Assembly: GCF_022605165.1 (NCBI RefSeq)
Contig: NC_063070.1
Location: forward strand, 620,001 to 684,000
Origin: Purpureocillium takamizusanense
Lineage: Eukaryota; Ascomycota; Sordariomycetes; Hypocreales; Ophiocordycipitaceae
Length of the DNA: 64,000 nucleotides
Direction of reading: 5' to 3'
Of this stretch, positions 43,514 through 55,437 are shown piece after piece. The notes beneath the pieces are model-generated. The model was not told the DNA's origin. It was given only the letters and a program-made list of their open reading frames with translations, and searched no databases. Every line of letters starts with the position of its first letter. Position 1 is the stretch's first letter. The translations under genes and the position numbers were made by a program.

Positions 43514-46500
43514 TCAGCTCTTCTCCTCCACCACACGAACCACCTTGAACTGCCGGGAGCGCTTGACGCGGCGCTGTTCCTCTGTCGCGGCGACGAGCCT
43601 GCGCCAAACAGCCTCCTGCTCAGCCCAGCCACGGGCAGAGATGCGCATGCGCGCGATGAAGCGCGCGGCGACGAGGAACGGGCGTATCGACGTCGGCTTG
43701 GGCGACGTCGGCGACCCGGCACGGCCTGGTCCGGGGAGGGCGAGGGGCTTGCGGCTGTGCAGGAGGTTGGTGCGGATGTGCTCGAGCTCGCGGAGCTGCG
43801 CTTTGTTGCTGTGGCATCGACGTTAGCGGATTGCTTGTGCCTCGCCGTAGGCGGAGGAGAAGTGAGGGTGCAGAGGTCGAATACATACCAGGCATTTGCC
43901 ACATCAAGCTGCAGCTGTAGGAACCTCTTCGCGTAAGCCGCATCGGAGCGTAGCAGCGCCTCGCGCTCCCACCGAGCCTGCATCCACTCCATCTGCATCA
44001 CCACGCCGCGAAGCTCCTTCTTGTGGCGCTCCTCGGCGCTCTCAGCGGCGCGGACGACCGTGTCCAAAGCCTCGTCCGTGCCGCGGTGCTTGACGAGAGC
44101 GCGCTGGTCCTTGGCCAAAGGCCCTGTCGTCGTTCCCTTAAGCCGCTGAATATCCCTCTGCAGCTTTTCGGCCGTCATCCTGTACGCGGCTCGTTCGCTG
44201 CGGGCGCGCTCCAGCTTGCGCCGCAGGCACGCTTCCGAGGCGACGAGACCGTCAATAAGCTCTTGCTGCTGGCAGACGTCATGCTCCAGGTTCTCGACCT
44301 CTGCCTGAGTCTTACGCAGGTGCCTGCTTTGCTTGCCGCCGGCAGCCTGCGACGCGACGGCTGCAGCATCCCGTTCCCGACATGCCTTGTCGAGTTTGAG
44401 CTTCAACCGCTGCATGGCTTTCTCGTAATGCTCGGATGTCTCCTCCGCTTGCTGCCTGGCGTCTTCTAATACTTCTTCGAGCACAATCTTTTGGTCCTCG
44501 AGATCGCTAAGCTGTTCACGCAAGTCCTGCATAGCCCGCGCCGTTGTTACTTCGGTACTGCCGTGTAGCGACCCGTCAGATTTCGTGGGCGAAGGCACCG
44601 GCGATCGTCCCAACCGAGTCAGCTCGTGATCATGCATCTGACTTTCCAAATCGGCAATTTGTCGCTTGAGGCCCTTGACGACATCCCGATGCGCAGCTTC
44701 TCGTTGGGAAAACTCGAGCTCTTTCTGACGCGACGCATACAGGTCTTTCCGAACCATCGAAAGGTCTCCTCCGCTGCTGTTATGATCGGAAACTCTGGCG
44801 CTGGCTAGCTGTCCCTCGTAATCGGCGATTTGTCGCTGAAGCTCGCGAATGGTCCGTCGGGACGCCACAACTTCCTGGCTCCCAGACGACGACGACTGCC
44901 GGAGTTTGGCCTGAAGCTCCAGGATTTCCTGGCCGAGTCGGTCCTCCTCCGCAGCTGCCTTCTCAATCTCGTCGTCCAGGGTCTTTTCAACAGCAGCGCG
45001 CTGCTCAGCGAGTGACTTGTTCTCATCTTTCAGACGTCGGACCTCGCTGTCAAGCTTCGTCTTTGCAGTCCGCAGATCCAACCGCTCCTGATCAATCTGC
45101 AGGGTATCGTGGTCGTGAGAATTCGTTTGTCGAAGTTGGTCGTCAAGCTCGTCACGCTCTGCGCGGGCTTCAGCGAGTGATGTCCTGGCCGAGCGCAATT
45201 CGGTGTTGAGGGTTGCCAGCTGCTCTTGGAGGGCATGTTTGTCTTTAGTAACCTTCTCCAGCTGAGACGTAGCGTCAGACAGCTGCCACTTCAGCCGGGC
45301 CGACGCATCTGTAGAGCGCTCGGTGGCCTGGACCTCTTCTAGCTGGGCGCGGAGCCGTTCGCAATCGCGCTGAGCAGCCTCCAGCTGTGGAGATGTTTTC
45401 GCGGGCGACTTTATCCGCAAGAGCTCCACCTCATCCTCCAGAGCGACAGCTTTGTTCACCTGTGTTTGATAGTTGATTTGTGTCTGGCGGAGCTCGTCGC
45501 GGACTGCCGAAAGCTCATTACGCAATGTTGTTAGCAGTGTTTGGCGGGTTTCCAAGGCGCCCTGGAGGTCATCGATCTGCTTTGTTAGAACAGCCTCTTC
45601 GCTCTTGTGGCGTTCTGTCTCGCTTTCGATAGCGTCCTTGAGCTTCGACTCCTTACTCGACAGGTCGCCTTCAGCTTCCCGTAACCGGTCGATAGTCCTT
45701 TGGAGGCCAGCCGCTCTCTCCTCGATCCGCTCGCGCTCGGCCTCCAAAGTTTGCTTTTCATTCTCCCATTTCTCGCAGTCATTATCATATAGGTTGTCCT
45801 TCTCCCGAACCTCAGCCTGCAGATCTGAGACCTCATCGTTGAGCCGCTCGATCTCGTCCTGGTACTGGCTTCGCAGGTCTTTTTCGGTCTCGTGCGCCAG
45901 CTCTCGTTCTTGAGACAGACTCTTCTCCAGATCTGCGACTTCCTCTTCCAGTCGTTCAACGTCCTGCTCAAGAGAGGTACACCGATCAACAATTGTGTCG
46001 TAACGAGACTGCAGCAAGTCCCTCTCGTCGGCCACCGTTAAAAGTTCGGCTTCGAGCTCTTGAATCCGTGTCGCCTCGGACTCTCTGCCGTGATTGAAAG
46101 CCTTCCGCTGTTGATGAAGGTCACTGACCGTAGCTCTGAGCTCTGCGTTTTCCTCATTTGATCGGGCGAGTTGCTTCTCAAGTGCAGAATAGTCTTTTCC
46201 CGACTTGTCCAACTCCTCCTGGAGTCTGGCAACCTTTTCCTCGATCTGCCGGGACAATCCCTTGGTAACGACAGACTTGTTTGCCATTTCTTCCTGGAGT
46301 TCTTCCAGGTCTTGCTCCGCTCGTGCTCTCTCTTCGGTAGCCTCATCCATTTTCTCCCTCATGCCATCCAACTGCTCTTCCAGCCGGCGTATGTTGGTCC
46401 CCAGCTCCTGAATCATCTCCTTGGCTTCGTCCAGTTCTTCGTTATGCCGTTCCGCCCCCTCGGCCTCCATCGCTTTGCGTTCGGCATCCTGTGCTTTGTC

Positions 46501-47544
46501 TTCGGCCTCCTCGAGCTTCTCCTTGAGCTCTTCAAGCTCGTCATCTCTTTCAGTGAGTAGCCGATCCTTTTCACGCACATCAGCCTCCAGGTCCTCGATG
46601 TTGTCTCTGAGTTTCTCCATCTCATCCTGGCCATGCTGACTTTGGTCCAGTTGGCACTGAAGGACGTCGATGTCTGCTTCTCGCTCTTCAAGTGCCTTCT
46701 GAAGCTGCTCCAGTTCGGCGCGCTGGTTCTCGTCGACATGCTTCCTCTTGGATCTTTCCTGAAGCTCCGTCATTTGCTGTCGATATGTCTCGAGGTCGCG
46801 CTCAGCGGTGGTCAAGTGTTTTTTGTAGCGGTGCAATTCTCTCTGCATCGTGACCTTGTCCACCTTCAGCTCCGTGTTTTCCTTGAGCGCGGCCTCGCTA
46901 AAGCCGGGTCCTGCCTTGCGCAGAGCATCTTCGAGGAAATGAATCTTGAGCTTGAGGCCAAAATTCTCCTTTTCTATCCTATCGATGACGTTCTCCTGTT
47001 CGCGCAGAGACAACTGGTTGCCGTCTTGCAAGGGGCCTTTGTCGCCACCGCGGCGTGGTTGCAGAGCCATCGGAGTCGACGCAACACTACTGCTGTCGAC
47101 CTGAGGTAGCGTGTGGTCCAGGTAGGACTGGTTGCGGGAGCTGAGGTACACGGAAGTGTCAATGCGTGGAACGGGAGTCATGTCGTCCTCGTCAATCCTA
47201 TCGAGCGCAGGCGTGTTCGGGACCAGGGCACCATTCTCTTTGCCATGCCTTCTTGTGCTGTTTCTCGTGGCCGACTTGAGAAGAGGCGTGAACTCGGCGC
47301 CGCCTACAGAGGCGGGCAGATTTCGTCGATCGGCGAGTGGGCCTTTCTGTCGCGGGGTCCTGAGGTTTACACCGTTAGATCGGCCATTGCGGAGCTGCTG
47401 TAGCAGGTTGCCGTCTTTGCCGGGCGATTGAAAGGAAGCTTCCTGTGAGATGTCGGCGAAGTCGGGGGCGCGGCTGAGATAGGTCGCGTCGCCAATGTTG
47501 GTTCGCGGGGTGTCGAGCGCGCCGCCGAAGCCTGGTTGACCCAT
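43514..47544 (-). CDS. pcp1: CM1-domain coiled-coil spindle-pole protein (Pcp1/PcpA-type; Mto1/ApsB alternative)
   Basis: Two exons on the minus strand, 47544-43889 and 43808-43514, giving 1316 aa. A disordered N-terminus has TP sites and the motif EFTPLLKSATRN (about 84-95). The centrosomin motif 1 lies at about residues 178-250 (REQENVIDRIEKENFGLKLK, then IHFLEDALRKAG). This motif recruits gamma-tubulin complexes. Residues about 250-1190 are almost continuous coiled coil. The C-terminus resembles the fungal PACT-type targeting region: ELRGVVMQMEWMQARWEREA, then SDAAYAKRFLQLQLDVANAC across the intron, then NKAQLRELEHIRTNLLHSRK. I infer a spindle-pole or MTOC receptor for gamma-tubulin. The Pcp1/PcpA type is preferred over Mto1/ApsB because of length and the PACT-like end, but this is not settled. 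Confidence 0.85.
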
Positions 47545-49083
47545 GGCGACGGACGCGACGATGCCGGCTGTGGAGAGCGCGAGCCAGACGCGCTGGTATA
47601 TTAATAGTCGGAGACGAAAAGGAAGAGCGAGTGCGTGGCGGGGTCTTGCGGGCGGGTAGTGGTGGTGGTAATGATGATGTTTTCGATCGCGACGTTCGTG
47701 GGTGCGTGTCGGTTACTTGTGTCGCTCGCAGGTGTGATTACCGGTCGGTCGGCAATGCCGCACGTCGGCGGCATAGGAGGGGAGCGGAAAAAGCGCGTCG
47801 GGCCAGAATGAGAACTGTTGTCGCAGCATGCGCGTGGCAGCAGCAACGCGGCAACAGAGGCAGAGAGAAGGACAAATGTGAAATTGATGACAAGACGCAG
47901 ATCGCAACGAGGTTGGGAGTTCAATTCCATTAAACAGGCAGGCAGGCGCGTCTGGCGGCAGAGCAGAAGCACTTTGTCAATGTTTACTTGGTTTCCACAT
48001 TGGGACTAGCGTCAGAGCGGCTGGTGGCAGCCAATGGGCTGCACGCAACCGCGGGGGGCCCTAAGGCGAGGTGAGGTGGCAAGGGTGACCTGACCTGGGC
48101 TAGGCTGGGCTGGATCTGGATGGAAATCACAGCAGCACCTCACACAGGCAATTACGCAGCGGGAGTGGAGCGGGGCTGCATCGACGGCAGCCATCAACTC
48201 ACTCACCTCACCTTGTAGTGAGTGAGTGGGTGAGGCCCGGTCCAGTGGCTTGAGTGGGCGGTGGCTTGCGCGGACAGCTGGGGCACGGGCTGGTGCCCCC
48301 AATCACAGCGGGCGGCGGCAGGGGCCCTGGGGTGGTGCACAGCGGGCGGATTGGCGGGCTGGCGGCACTCCATCCACTGGGCCAGCGCCTATGGATGGAT
48401 CAAGGGAAGCGTCCCGCGCCTCGTCCCAGGGGACCGAACGATACCTAAGGCAGTGGAGGGCAAGGCATGGCGAGTCGAGGCGACAAGGCAGGCCAGCCCA
48501 GCCCAGCAGCGCTGGCAGCCGTGCAAAAGCAGGCAAGCAAGCAGGCGGGCAATGGGAAGGTAGGGAGGTACTGAGGCAAGGCAGGCTGGCAACCTAGCAG
48601 ACCGACTGGACCATCGTTAGCCATCCATCCATCTTCCCGATCAATCTCCTTCATTCAGCTCTCGTCCCGTCCCGCCTCGCCTTGCCTCACCTTGCCTCGT
48701 CTCATCATGCAGGTCCGCGATCGGGTCGCCGCATCTGATCTTATCTGGCCTTCACCCCGGGCGACCGCCGCCGCCGCCTCTCCTCGCATAACAAGGCCCC
48801 GTGGCCCGGCCTGAGTTTGCCTGTCCGTCGCCGCCGCCGCCGCCGCCGCCGCCGCCAGCTCCGCGTGCGTCCCACCCTCGTCGCCCGTCGCCGTCACCGT
48901 CGCCGTCGCCGTCGCCCGCCGCCCGCCGGCGCTGCGCTGTGTCCTGCCGTGGCTCGTCCGGGTCCGCGTCGCCCCTCTCGTCCGTCCATTGACGCCTCCC
49001 ATCACACATCCCGTCCTCCGGCCAAAGACCCAGGCCCGTCCTGCGCCAGCACGTCCTTGCCCCAAGTCACATGGGTGGCGGCA
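47545..49083. other. Divergent spacer, spindle-pole and F-box genes
   Basis: Contains promoters for both genes. A CGC trinucleotide run lies at about 48828-48856. The apparent GC-rich frames across 48.7-49.0 kb are products of this simple sequence. No separate gene is supported. Confidence 0.55.
48828..48856. repeat. CGC trinucleotide run in F-box gene leader
   Basis: Nine or more consecutive CGC units about 230 bp upstream of the F-box gene start codon. CCGTCG/CCGTCA hexamers follow at 48886-48916. Confidence 0.85.
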
Positions 49084-51138
49084 ATGTCTCTGGACAGGGT
49101 CCCGGACGAGATCATCCAGCACCTTCTCTACTACGTCTCCCCCGTCGACAACCTCCGGAGCGTCCAGCTCCTCGACCGCCGCCTCCACAGCCTCGCCAAC
49201 GAGCCACTTCTCTGGAGAAGTCACTGCGCCGGCTCCTTTAGGTACTGGCACCCCCGCCATGCCCTGGCCCGCAAGCTGCGACTGAGGGTGGCCGAGGTGG
49301 ACTGGAAGCGTCTCTTCCTTCTGCGAGCACGCCAGGAATGCGTCGTCGCGAGGCTGCTCGGGGAGATCATCGCCGCAAAATCCGGCCGCTTAAAGCGCTT
49401 CGAAGCCGTGGCACGTCTCGGCTACGACGCCAAGGACTACCTCCTGAGGCAATGCCGCATCGACGACTCAACCGACGACTACCTGGCTAGGAGGTAAAGT
49501 TACGTCCCAAAAGCGAACAGCCCTCGCTCCAGAAATTCCTGCGGCAGCTGACATGTGCCCAGGTATTACAGCAATGCTCTCCTTGACAGCATTCACAGGG
49601 GCATAGCCATTGAGGAGTGGCACAGACTTCGGCTCGATCGTGATTCGCTCGACGCCCACATTGCCGGCGTGCGGCTCGAGCGAGCCCTCGGCGCATTCGA
49701 CATGTTCGTGTTACACGATCAGTTCGGTGACCTTGATGACGTACCTCTCTCCTTTCTCCCCCATTGGCGGCGTCGCTGGGGATGTGGTGCTGACTCCTTG
49801 CGACTAGATCTCTCAGATGCTCGACAGTAGGGCTGCTCAGTTCCGCGCCAGCCAGCCAGACCTCGATCAGCTCACCACCCGCCAAAAGGCACTTGCGCTG
49901 AACCGATGGTTGCGCGCCAACGGCCTCACAGGATTGCACGACCCTGAGCGAAACTACCGGAACCTGCGCAACCTCTTGATCGGCCAGGCCCTCCGTCACG
50001 AAGACCATGATTCCATTCCCATCATCTCAAGCGCCATATTCTGCTGTCTTGCCGCTCGTCTTGGGTTAACTGCCCAATGTTGTGCCTTTCCCAGCCACGC
50101 CCATGCCATCGTATCCGCCCCACCGGGACAGACACTGGATGGCGCGCAACAGGAGGGAGAGGACACCCCCCGCGAACGCATGTTTCTCGACCCATACGGG
50201 TTCGACGAGGAGGTACCAGCCGCAGCTCTGCAGGCTTTGTTGGCGCATGTTGGCTGGCAAACGAGCGCCGACGCTCTCTTAGCCCCTGTCTCGACAATAG
50301 CCGTGGTCCAAAGGACGTCTCAAAACGTCAATGCCACGTTTGCCAGGATGCTTGAGCTGCAGGACGATGTGCCACCCCAGCTGATCCAGTTGCTCAGGGG
50401 AAACAGCTCGATGAACATGGAGGCGGCACTCTACGCGTCCATGTGGGCTCAGCTGCTGCTCTCCACACCCAACACATTTGAATGGGATGATCGCCTCGCA
50501 AACTTTCTGCGCAGATTTGCCGGCTCCTGGCCAGAGGACGCATGGCTGGTGGAAGAGTATTTATTGCCAATGTACAACGGTGTAGCACAGCGACGCGGCG
50601 GCTTTGCGCGCCCTGCTAACCGCGGCATGAGCGATCCGTGGATGGAGCTGCAGCGCGTGCGCGACCAGGACGACCTTAAGCCTCACGCCGTGAGAGGGAC
50701 CCTTTCTGCCAACCAGTCGATCCCGTTCAAGATTGGCCAGGTCTTTCGACACCGAAGATATGGCTGGGTTGGCGTCATCACCGAATGGGCTGATCAAGGC
50801 ACTCGACACTTGTCGGTAGCGCATTCCAGGGCCGTGGCCGAGCCCGACGACGAGCACGGCAATGAGCCGTCGGCGATCCCCGTGCGGCCACCCAATCAGT
50901 TTTATTTCATGTGCTTGTGAGTATTGGCATGCCACCTGCGACGTGATGCCCATATTGACGCCTGCGTGGCCCTGGCAGTCCAAGCACTGGGTCGGAGCCC
51001 CACGTGGTTGCCGCCCATAATATTGAACTCATACACGACGCAAGTCAGATTGACGACGACATGTTCCCCCTTGCGGGAAAGTTCTTCAAGAGATTCGACC
51101 GAGCGACGTGTACTTTTGTGTCGAACATCAAGGAGTAG
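49084..51138 (+). CDS. F-box protein with transglutaminase-like and YccV-like domains (FBXO21 type)
   Basis: Four exons: 49084-49493, 49563-49740, 49808-50916 and 50979-51138, giving 618 aa. An F-box occupies residues about 2-48 (LDRVPDEIIQHLLYYVSPVD, then LRSVQLLDRRLHSL). The middle (about 180-420) matches the SirB1/transglutaminase-like region of FBXO21 relatives (LALNRWLRANGLTGL, NYRNLRNLLIGQAL, SIPIISSAIFCCLAARLGL). A YccV/HspQ-like domain starts near residue 500 (FKIGQVFRHRRYGWVGVITE). It continues across the last intron into EPHVVAAHNIELI and GKFFKRFDRATCTFVSNIKE. F-box proteins pick substrates for SCF ubiquitin ligases; the substrate here is unknown. Without the last splice the frame ends at MCL after 50920 and the YccV domain is truncated. 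The gene is convergent with the UCH gene. Confidence 0.9.
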
Positions 51139-51584
51139 TATCACCACGACTAATGACCGTGAACGACAGGGGGGGCTGGCAATGATACATACCCGCACGC
51201 CCTCTCGATATAGGTGGGAACATACAGCAAGAAGCATGGTTGGCGTTGGACTCAACAAGAGGGAGGAACTGGTAGGCAACCAGACATATGCGACTCGCTT
51301 TCCCTTTAAGGGGCGTGGCAAGTGGGAGGGCCGGCAAGGCAACGCGGGACTTGGCATGTGTGTAGATTCGAGCGGCTGTCTGTTCGGCATTGAAAAACAA
51401 GGCGTGGATCCCGCCCTCGGGGAGTTGCATCTCTATTCATCAGCGTCGTGGGAGCGTATCTGGCAATGTAGCACGCCCTTGCCTCCCATTGATGCCCTGT
51501 TTTCTCTCCAACTGCGTAGTACACACTGCCCTGGTCCCTTCCCAAGCTGCCATGTAGCTTCGGGTAACAATCAACGCCGCTGTG
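51139..51584. other. Convergent spacer, F-box and UCH genes
   Basis: 3' UTR space for both genes. Nothing else is seen. Confidence 0.55.
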
Positions 51585-53873
51585 CTACTTTCTTGACTCC
51601 TCAGCCAGCTGCTCCAGGACCCCCTTCTCAGCAAGCTTGGACAGCCACAAGTGCATTCCTTGGGAGTAGTCTCTGGTGTGGCGCTCTACAATCTGCGCCT
51701 CCTCCTGGCGTGCCGCGTTCTCCTGGCGATAACTGAACATGGTGGTGCTCAGCTTACCCACAAGGCTCTCGTACACCTTTGTGGTGATGTCGACGTCGGC
51801 ATTCGGCTCCGACAACTGGGCCTTGAAAGAGCCCGACACGGCGGCGTTGTCGATGTCCCGTTGTGACAGTTGAAATTCGGAGAGGTTTATCTCGGCGGCG
51901 AAGCCGTTTGCCTCGTCCACTTTCGCGGCGCGCTCGGCGAACGCCTTGTTGCCGTCCATGACGGCGCGGACCGAGTTCATCTCCGCCAGCGTGGACGCCA
52001 TGCTGGCCCTGAGGTCCTTCTCCGGCTGCTGGCAGATGGCGAGCAGGCTGAAGGCGTTTTGCCCCGTGCCGTACTGCTGGATGCGCTCTTGGATGCGGGG
52101 GCCGGCGACAAAAGTCCAGATGCTCGGTTCATCACAGGGTCCTGGATCGACATGGTAAGATATGCGGCTGCCACGAAAGAGAAAAAGGGGGGGGGGCGGC
52201 AGGGTGGGATGGAAGGGGTTTGGGCGTTAACGTACCGACTTTGCGCGGCTTGCTTCGCATTCCATCCAGCTCCCAGACGAATCCGGCGGCATACACGTAT
52301 GCTATGAAGTGGTAGCCATAGTCTACCTGCTCAGCCAATGCATGCTGCTGCTGCTTGGTGGCTCTGGTGGCGCGCTTCTTGTACACCCTGGGCTTGGCCG
52401 CGGCCGCTTCATTGGCGAGGTACAGGTCGGCGTTGAGCTGGTCCATGCGGCGGGCGAAGGAGTTGTGGGCCGCTCTGATGAAGCCATTGGATCCTATCCG
52501 ATGGCCGCGATGGGCAGAGTCGAGTCCCTCGGTGGACGCCTTGAACTCTCGGAGCTCGGGGCCGAAGTCGACGTTGTCGGCGTTCATGACGATGTTGAGA
52601 AGAGCGACGGACGCGCACGAGTTGCTGGTGGTCTGCAAGGTGGTGAATTCGGTCAGTTGATCAGTCATTCCGCAAGGGCTAGATTATTGGGGATGAGATG
52701 CGAAACATACCTGGTTGGCAAACCAGACGTTGTCAAGCTCTGGGTCGCCGTCGTCGTCCTCGTCATCCTCCAGGTGAGGCGCATACTGGAATAGGAATAC
52801 CATTCCAAGAACGGGCTTTCTGGAGGGTCATGACCGGTCAGAACGGAAGATGGGGAAAGGGGAGGGAATGGGGAGGATGGCTGCTAGAAAACTCACGGCA
52901 AGTCGTGCAGACCCCAGTGGTCGCAGCTAAAGAGTTCTCTGGCCCGAACATCTTGAACTCCCAGCTTGCCAAGGATCGCGTTGAACATGGCCTGGGCGGG
53001 TAGTGTCAGGAAGAATTGATATGATGGCATTTGTGTCTGATGTCTGATGGTTGCATTAGAAGGCAGCCAACAAGGACTTACCGGCTCTGACTCGACTTCG
53101 GCCCATCCTTTCCATTCTGCCTTCTCCTCGTCGGTCAAGGGGCGCAGGGCCTCCTCGAGGGGCTTCTCGGGCAGCACCGGCTCCCGGCTGGGCTCCGTCT
53201 CCGTGGGTTTACGCTTGGGGTTGCGGCGGACCTCGGCCTTGCCCATGGCTTTGGCCTTGTTGTTGGGCAAGGTTGGCTCGTCGTCGCAGCAGCGGCCGGG
53301 ATTCTCGCGCTTGCGGCCGAGTGGTGCTCTGTTCGGAGAGCTGTCCGGCGGCGTAGCGGGGGAGGTGTATTGGTCTGGTTGGAAGGCTTCGTCTCCGAAG
53401 GTTCTATCTGCTTCCAAGGTTTCGTCCGCGTCGAAGCTTGCGTCTGCTTCCAACGTCTCTTCTACGTCAAGATTTTCGTCTGCGTCGAAACTTTTCTCCG
53501 ATTTGAAACTTTTGTCTGCTTCGGGGCTTTCCTCTACATGAGAGACTTTCTCTTCTGCGTCGGAGCTCTCGTCTGTCTCGAGGCCCTCCTCTGCATCAAG
53601 ATCTTCCCCTACCTCGGAGCCTCCTCCGTCTGCGCCTGAGCTGGCAAACTGCAGCGCAAGCGACTCCTTCACTGTTGCTGCAACGTCGGTGATGTACTGA
53701 GGAGAGATCGTCGCGACAATCTCGTCCGCGACCAGGTCGGCAATCTTCTCCAGGACCTTCACCGCCGCTCTGTTGCCGACGTGTTGGACAGCCTCGGGCG
53801 TCTCCCAAAAGTTAATAGTGGTGCTGTAGGTGTCGGTACTTCCGCCGGAGTCAGCGTTTGGAACAGGCTTCAT
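51585..53873 (-). CDS. uch2: UCH37/UCHL5-type ubiquitin C-terminal hydrolase with acidic N-terminal extension
   Basis: Five exons on the minus strand: 53873-53082, 52991-52897, 52819-52711, 52632-52236 and 52141-51585, giving 649 aa. The UCH domain begins at about 253 (EWKGWAEVESEPAMFNAILG). It has the oxyanion Gln Q332 (NVWFANQ), catalytic C338 (TTSNSCASVALLN), H440 (YGYHFIAYVYAAG) and D455 (WELDGM). A C-terminal helical region follows, ending AEKGVLEQLAEESRK, as in UCHL5, the deubiquitinase of the proteasome Rpn13 site. Human UCHL5 is about 330 aa. Here about 250 extra residues precede the domain: an apparently folded helical part (about 21-77), an acidic repeat tract (about 86-155) and a basic linker. 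The start is the ATG of MKPVPNADSGG; the longer open frame upstream has no ATG. Whether proteasome or another partner uses the extension is unknown. Confidence 0.9.
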
Positions 53874-53981
53874 CTTGACTTTTTGTTTTGACGACTGGAA
53901 CAGCCGTTTAAATGATAGAAGAGGTTTTGTGTTTTCAGAATCGGTGATGAGATTTGATTCCGCTGAGAGCAGGTGCAGAGG

Positions 53982-54084
53982 GCGAATATGTAGAGACAAG
54001 AGGTGGCGTTGGGAAATTTGAACAAATTCGCAGAGACAAAGAACGAATCTGTAGAGACAGAGTACGAATCTGCATAGACAAGAT
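53982..54084. repeat. 21-bp ACGAATCTGTAGAGACA repeat, four copies
   Basis: Four related copies on the + strand start at 53982 (GCGAATATGTAGAGACAAGA), 54022 (ACAAATTCGCAGAGACAAAG), 54043 (ACGAATCTGTAGAGACAGAG) and 54064 (ACGAATCTGCATAGACAAGA). The last three are strictly head to tail at a 21-bp period. They lie 109-211 bp upstream of the UCH start codon. Confidence 0.85.
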
Positions 54085-54206
54085 GGTGGTGAACAGGAAG
54101 TTGAGAGAGCTGGTGATATAGTCCTAATCCGTTGAGGAGCCTGTGCAGAAACGAGTCTGAAGGAGGAAAGCTTGAGACGGAAAAGGGAAGGGGGCCACGA
54201 CAGCTA

Positions 54207-54213
54207 TTATATA
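54207..54213 (-). promoter_or_regulatory. TATA-box candidate for UCH gene
   Basis: TATATAA on the minus strand about 335 bp upstream of the UCH start codon, just upstream of the 21-bp repeats. If used, the repeats would be transcribed as 5' leader. Confidence 0.4.
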
Positions 54214-55437
54214 CGCCGGCCGAAGAACAATAGTAGGATAGACCAAAGGCGAGGCACAATGGCAACTCATAAGGTATAATAAGCATTACGGCCTTGTTGT
54301 CGCTCCGGCGTTGAGCCATGGGCCCGGCGCCGGCGCCGCTGGGCAGCGAGCATTCTTATGGAGGACAATGGCATTGCACGCGAGCAAATGTGCGCAGGGA
54401 AAGGCCGCAAAACGGCCCTATAGATGAGCAGATGGGCGTACCTGTTGGGGAGGGCAGGCGTCGGTCAGAGAGGCAAGAGCGTTGCGTAGAGCAGCAGTGC
54501 CATCATCCGGGGCCTGATAAGACGACGATACCGAACAGCAGAGCCGGTCCAGCCCAAGAACAGCTGGCATCTACCTACCTAGCAGTTCCAGCACATTGGA
54601 AGGAGCTCTTTACAGGGATGTGCTGTTTGCTGCGAGTCGGAGCTTAACAACAAAAGTGTTCTGTTCGCCGTAGGGAGGCAGGTGACGATGGCCGCTGTCA
54701 CTCGTTTGCATATGTCCGTCCAGTGAGGTAGGCTTGCGGCTGCGGTCTAACAAAGACAAAAAGGTGGCCCATGCGTGGTTCCATCCATTGGCTGGGTGTG
54801 TGTGCTAGTTACTAACGCAGGCATGTTTATTCCCTAATAGGGCTGTCCAAGGTAATGACAGGCAGGTGGGCCGATGTACCGAGAGCCTGGCCCTGCAAGA
54901 GACAGCAGAGCCCCCCAGCCTCAACTGATGCGACGCCAACGCAGTGGCCGCACGGTGGGCAGATGGCAGGGTCTGGCTGAATATCGGATTGCTTGCCTGT
55001 CCAGACCGACCGCCTTGCCGATGACTAATAAAAGCTGTTGATGTAACCCGTGCTCAGCGGCAGGCCTGCCCATTGTGGCCCCCTGCACCCGTGGGCTCCC
55101 AGCAGCGCAAGACCCTGTCGCCCAATCACAAGCAGTTCCAATCAGCCCGCCTCCTGCTTCGTACAGCACAAACAGCAAAAGGAGTGGCCCTAGAGCTCGC
55201 GGCTGCGGCCTAGACTAGGAGGCGGCCAGACGAGCAACCAGGCCCCGTCACGCGCTGTCCCGGTAGCAAATGGAACCTTAGTAGCAGAGGGAGCAGCAGC
55301 AAGCGCCAAAAAGTTTGGAGTCGCGTTTTCCATGCCAAACAACCTTGGGCCCTCCCAACCCACCACCACCACCACACGCTCGCCAAACGCGAGCTCTACT
55401 ACCTCCAAACTTGATGTCCATCATCAACACGTCTACT

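Noticed and set aside
53874..53999. Extended N-terminus of the UCH protein (SLHIRPLHLL...)
   Set aside because: The open frame upstream of 53873 contains no ATG; it begins only at a TTG codon.
54318..54647. 109-codon plus-strand frame upstream of the UCH gene
   Set aside because: No domain and lies in the divergent promoter region.
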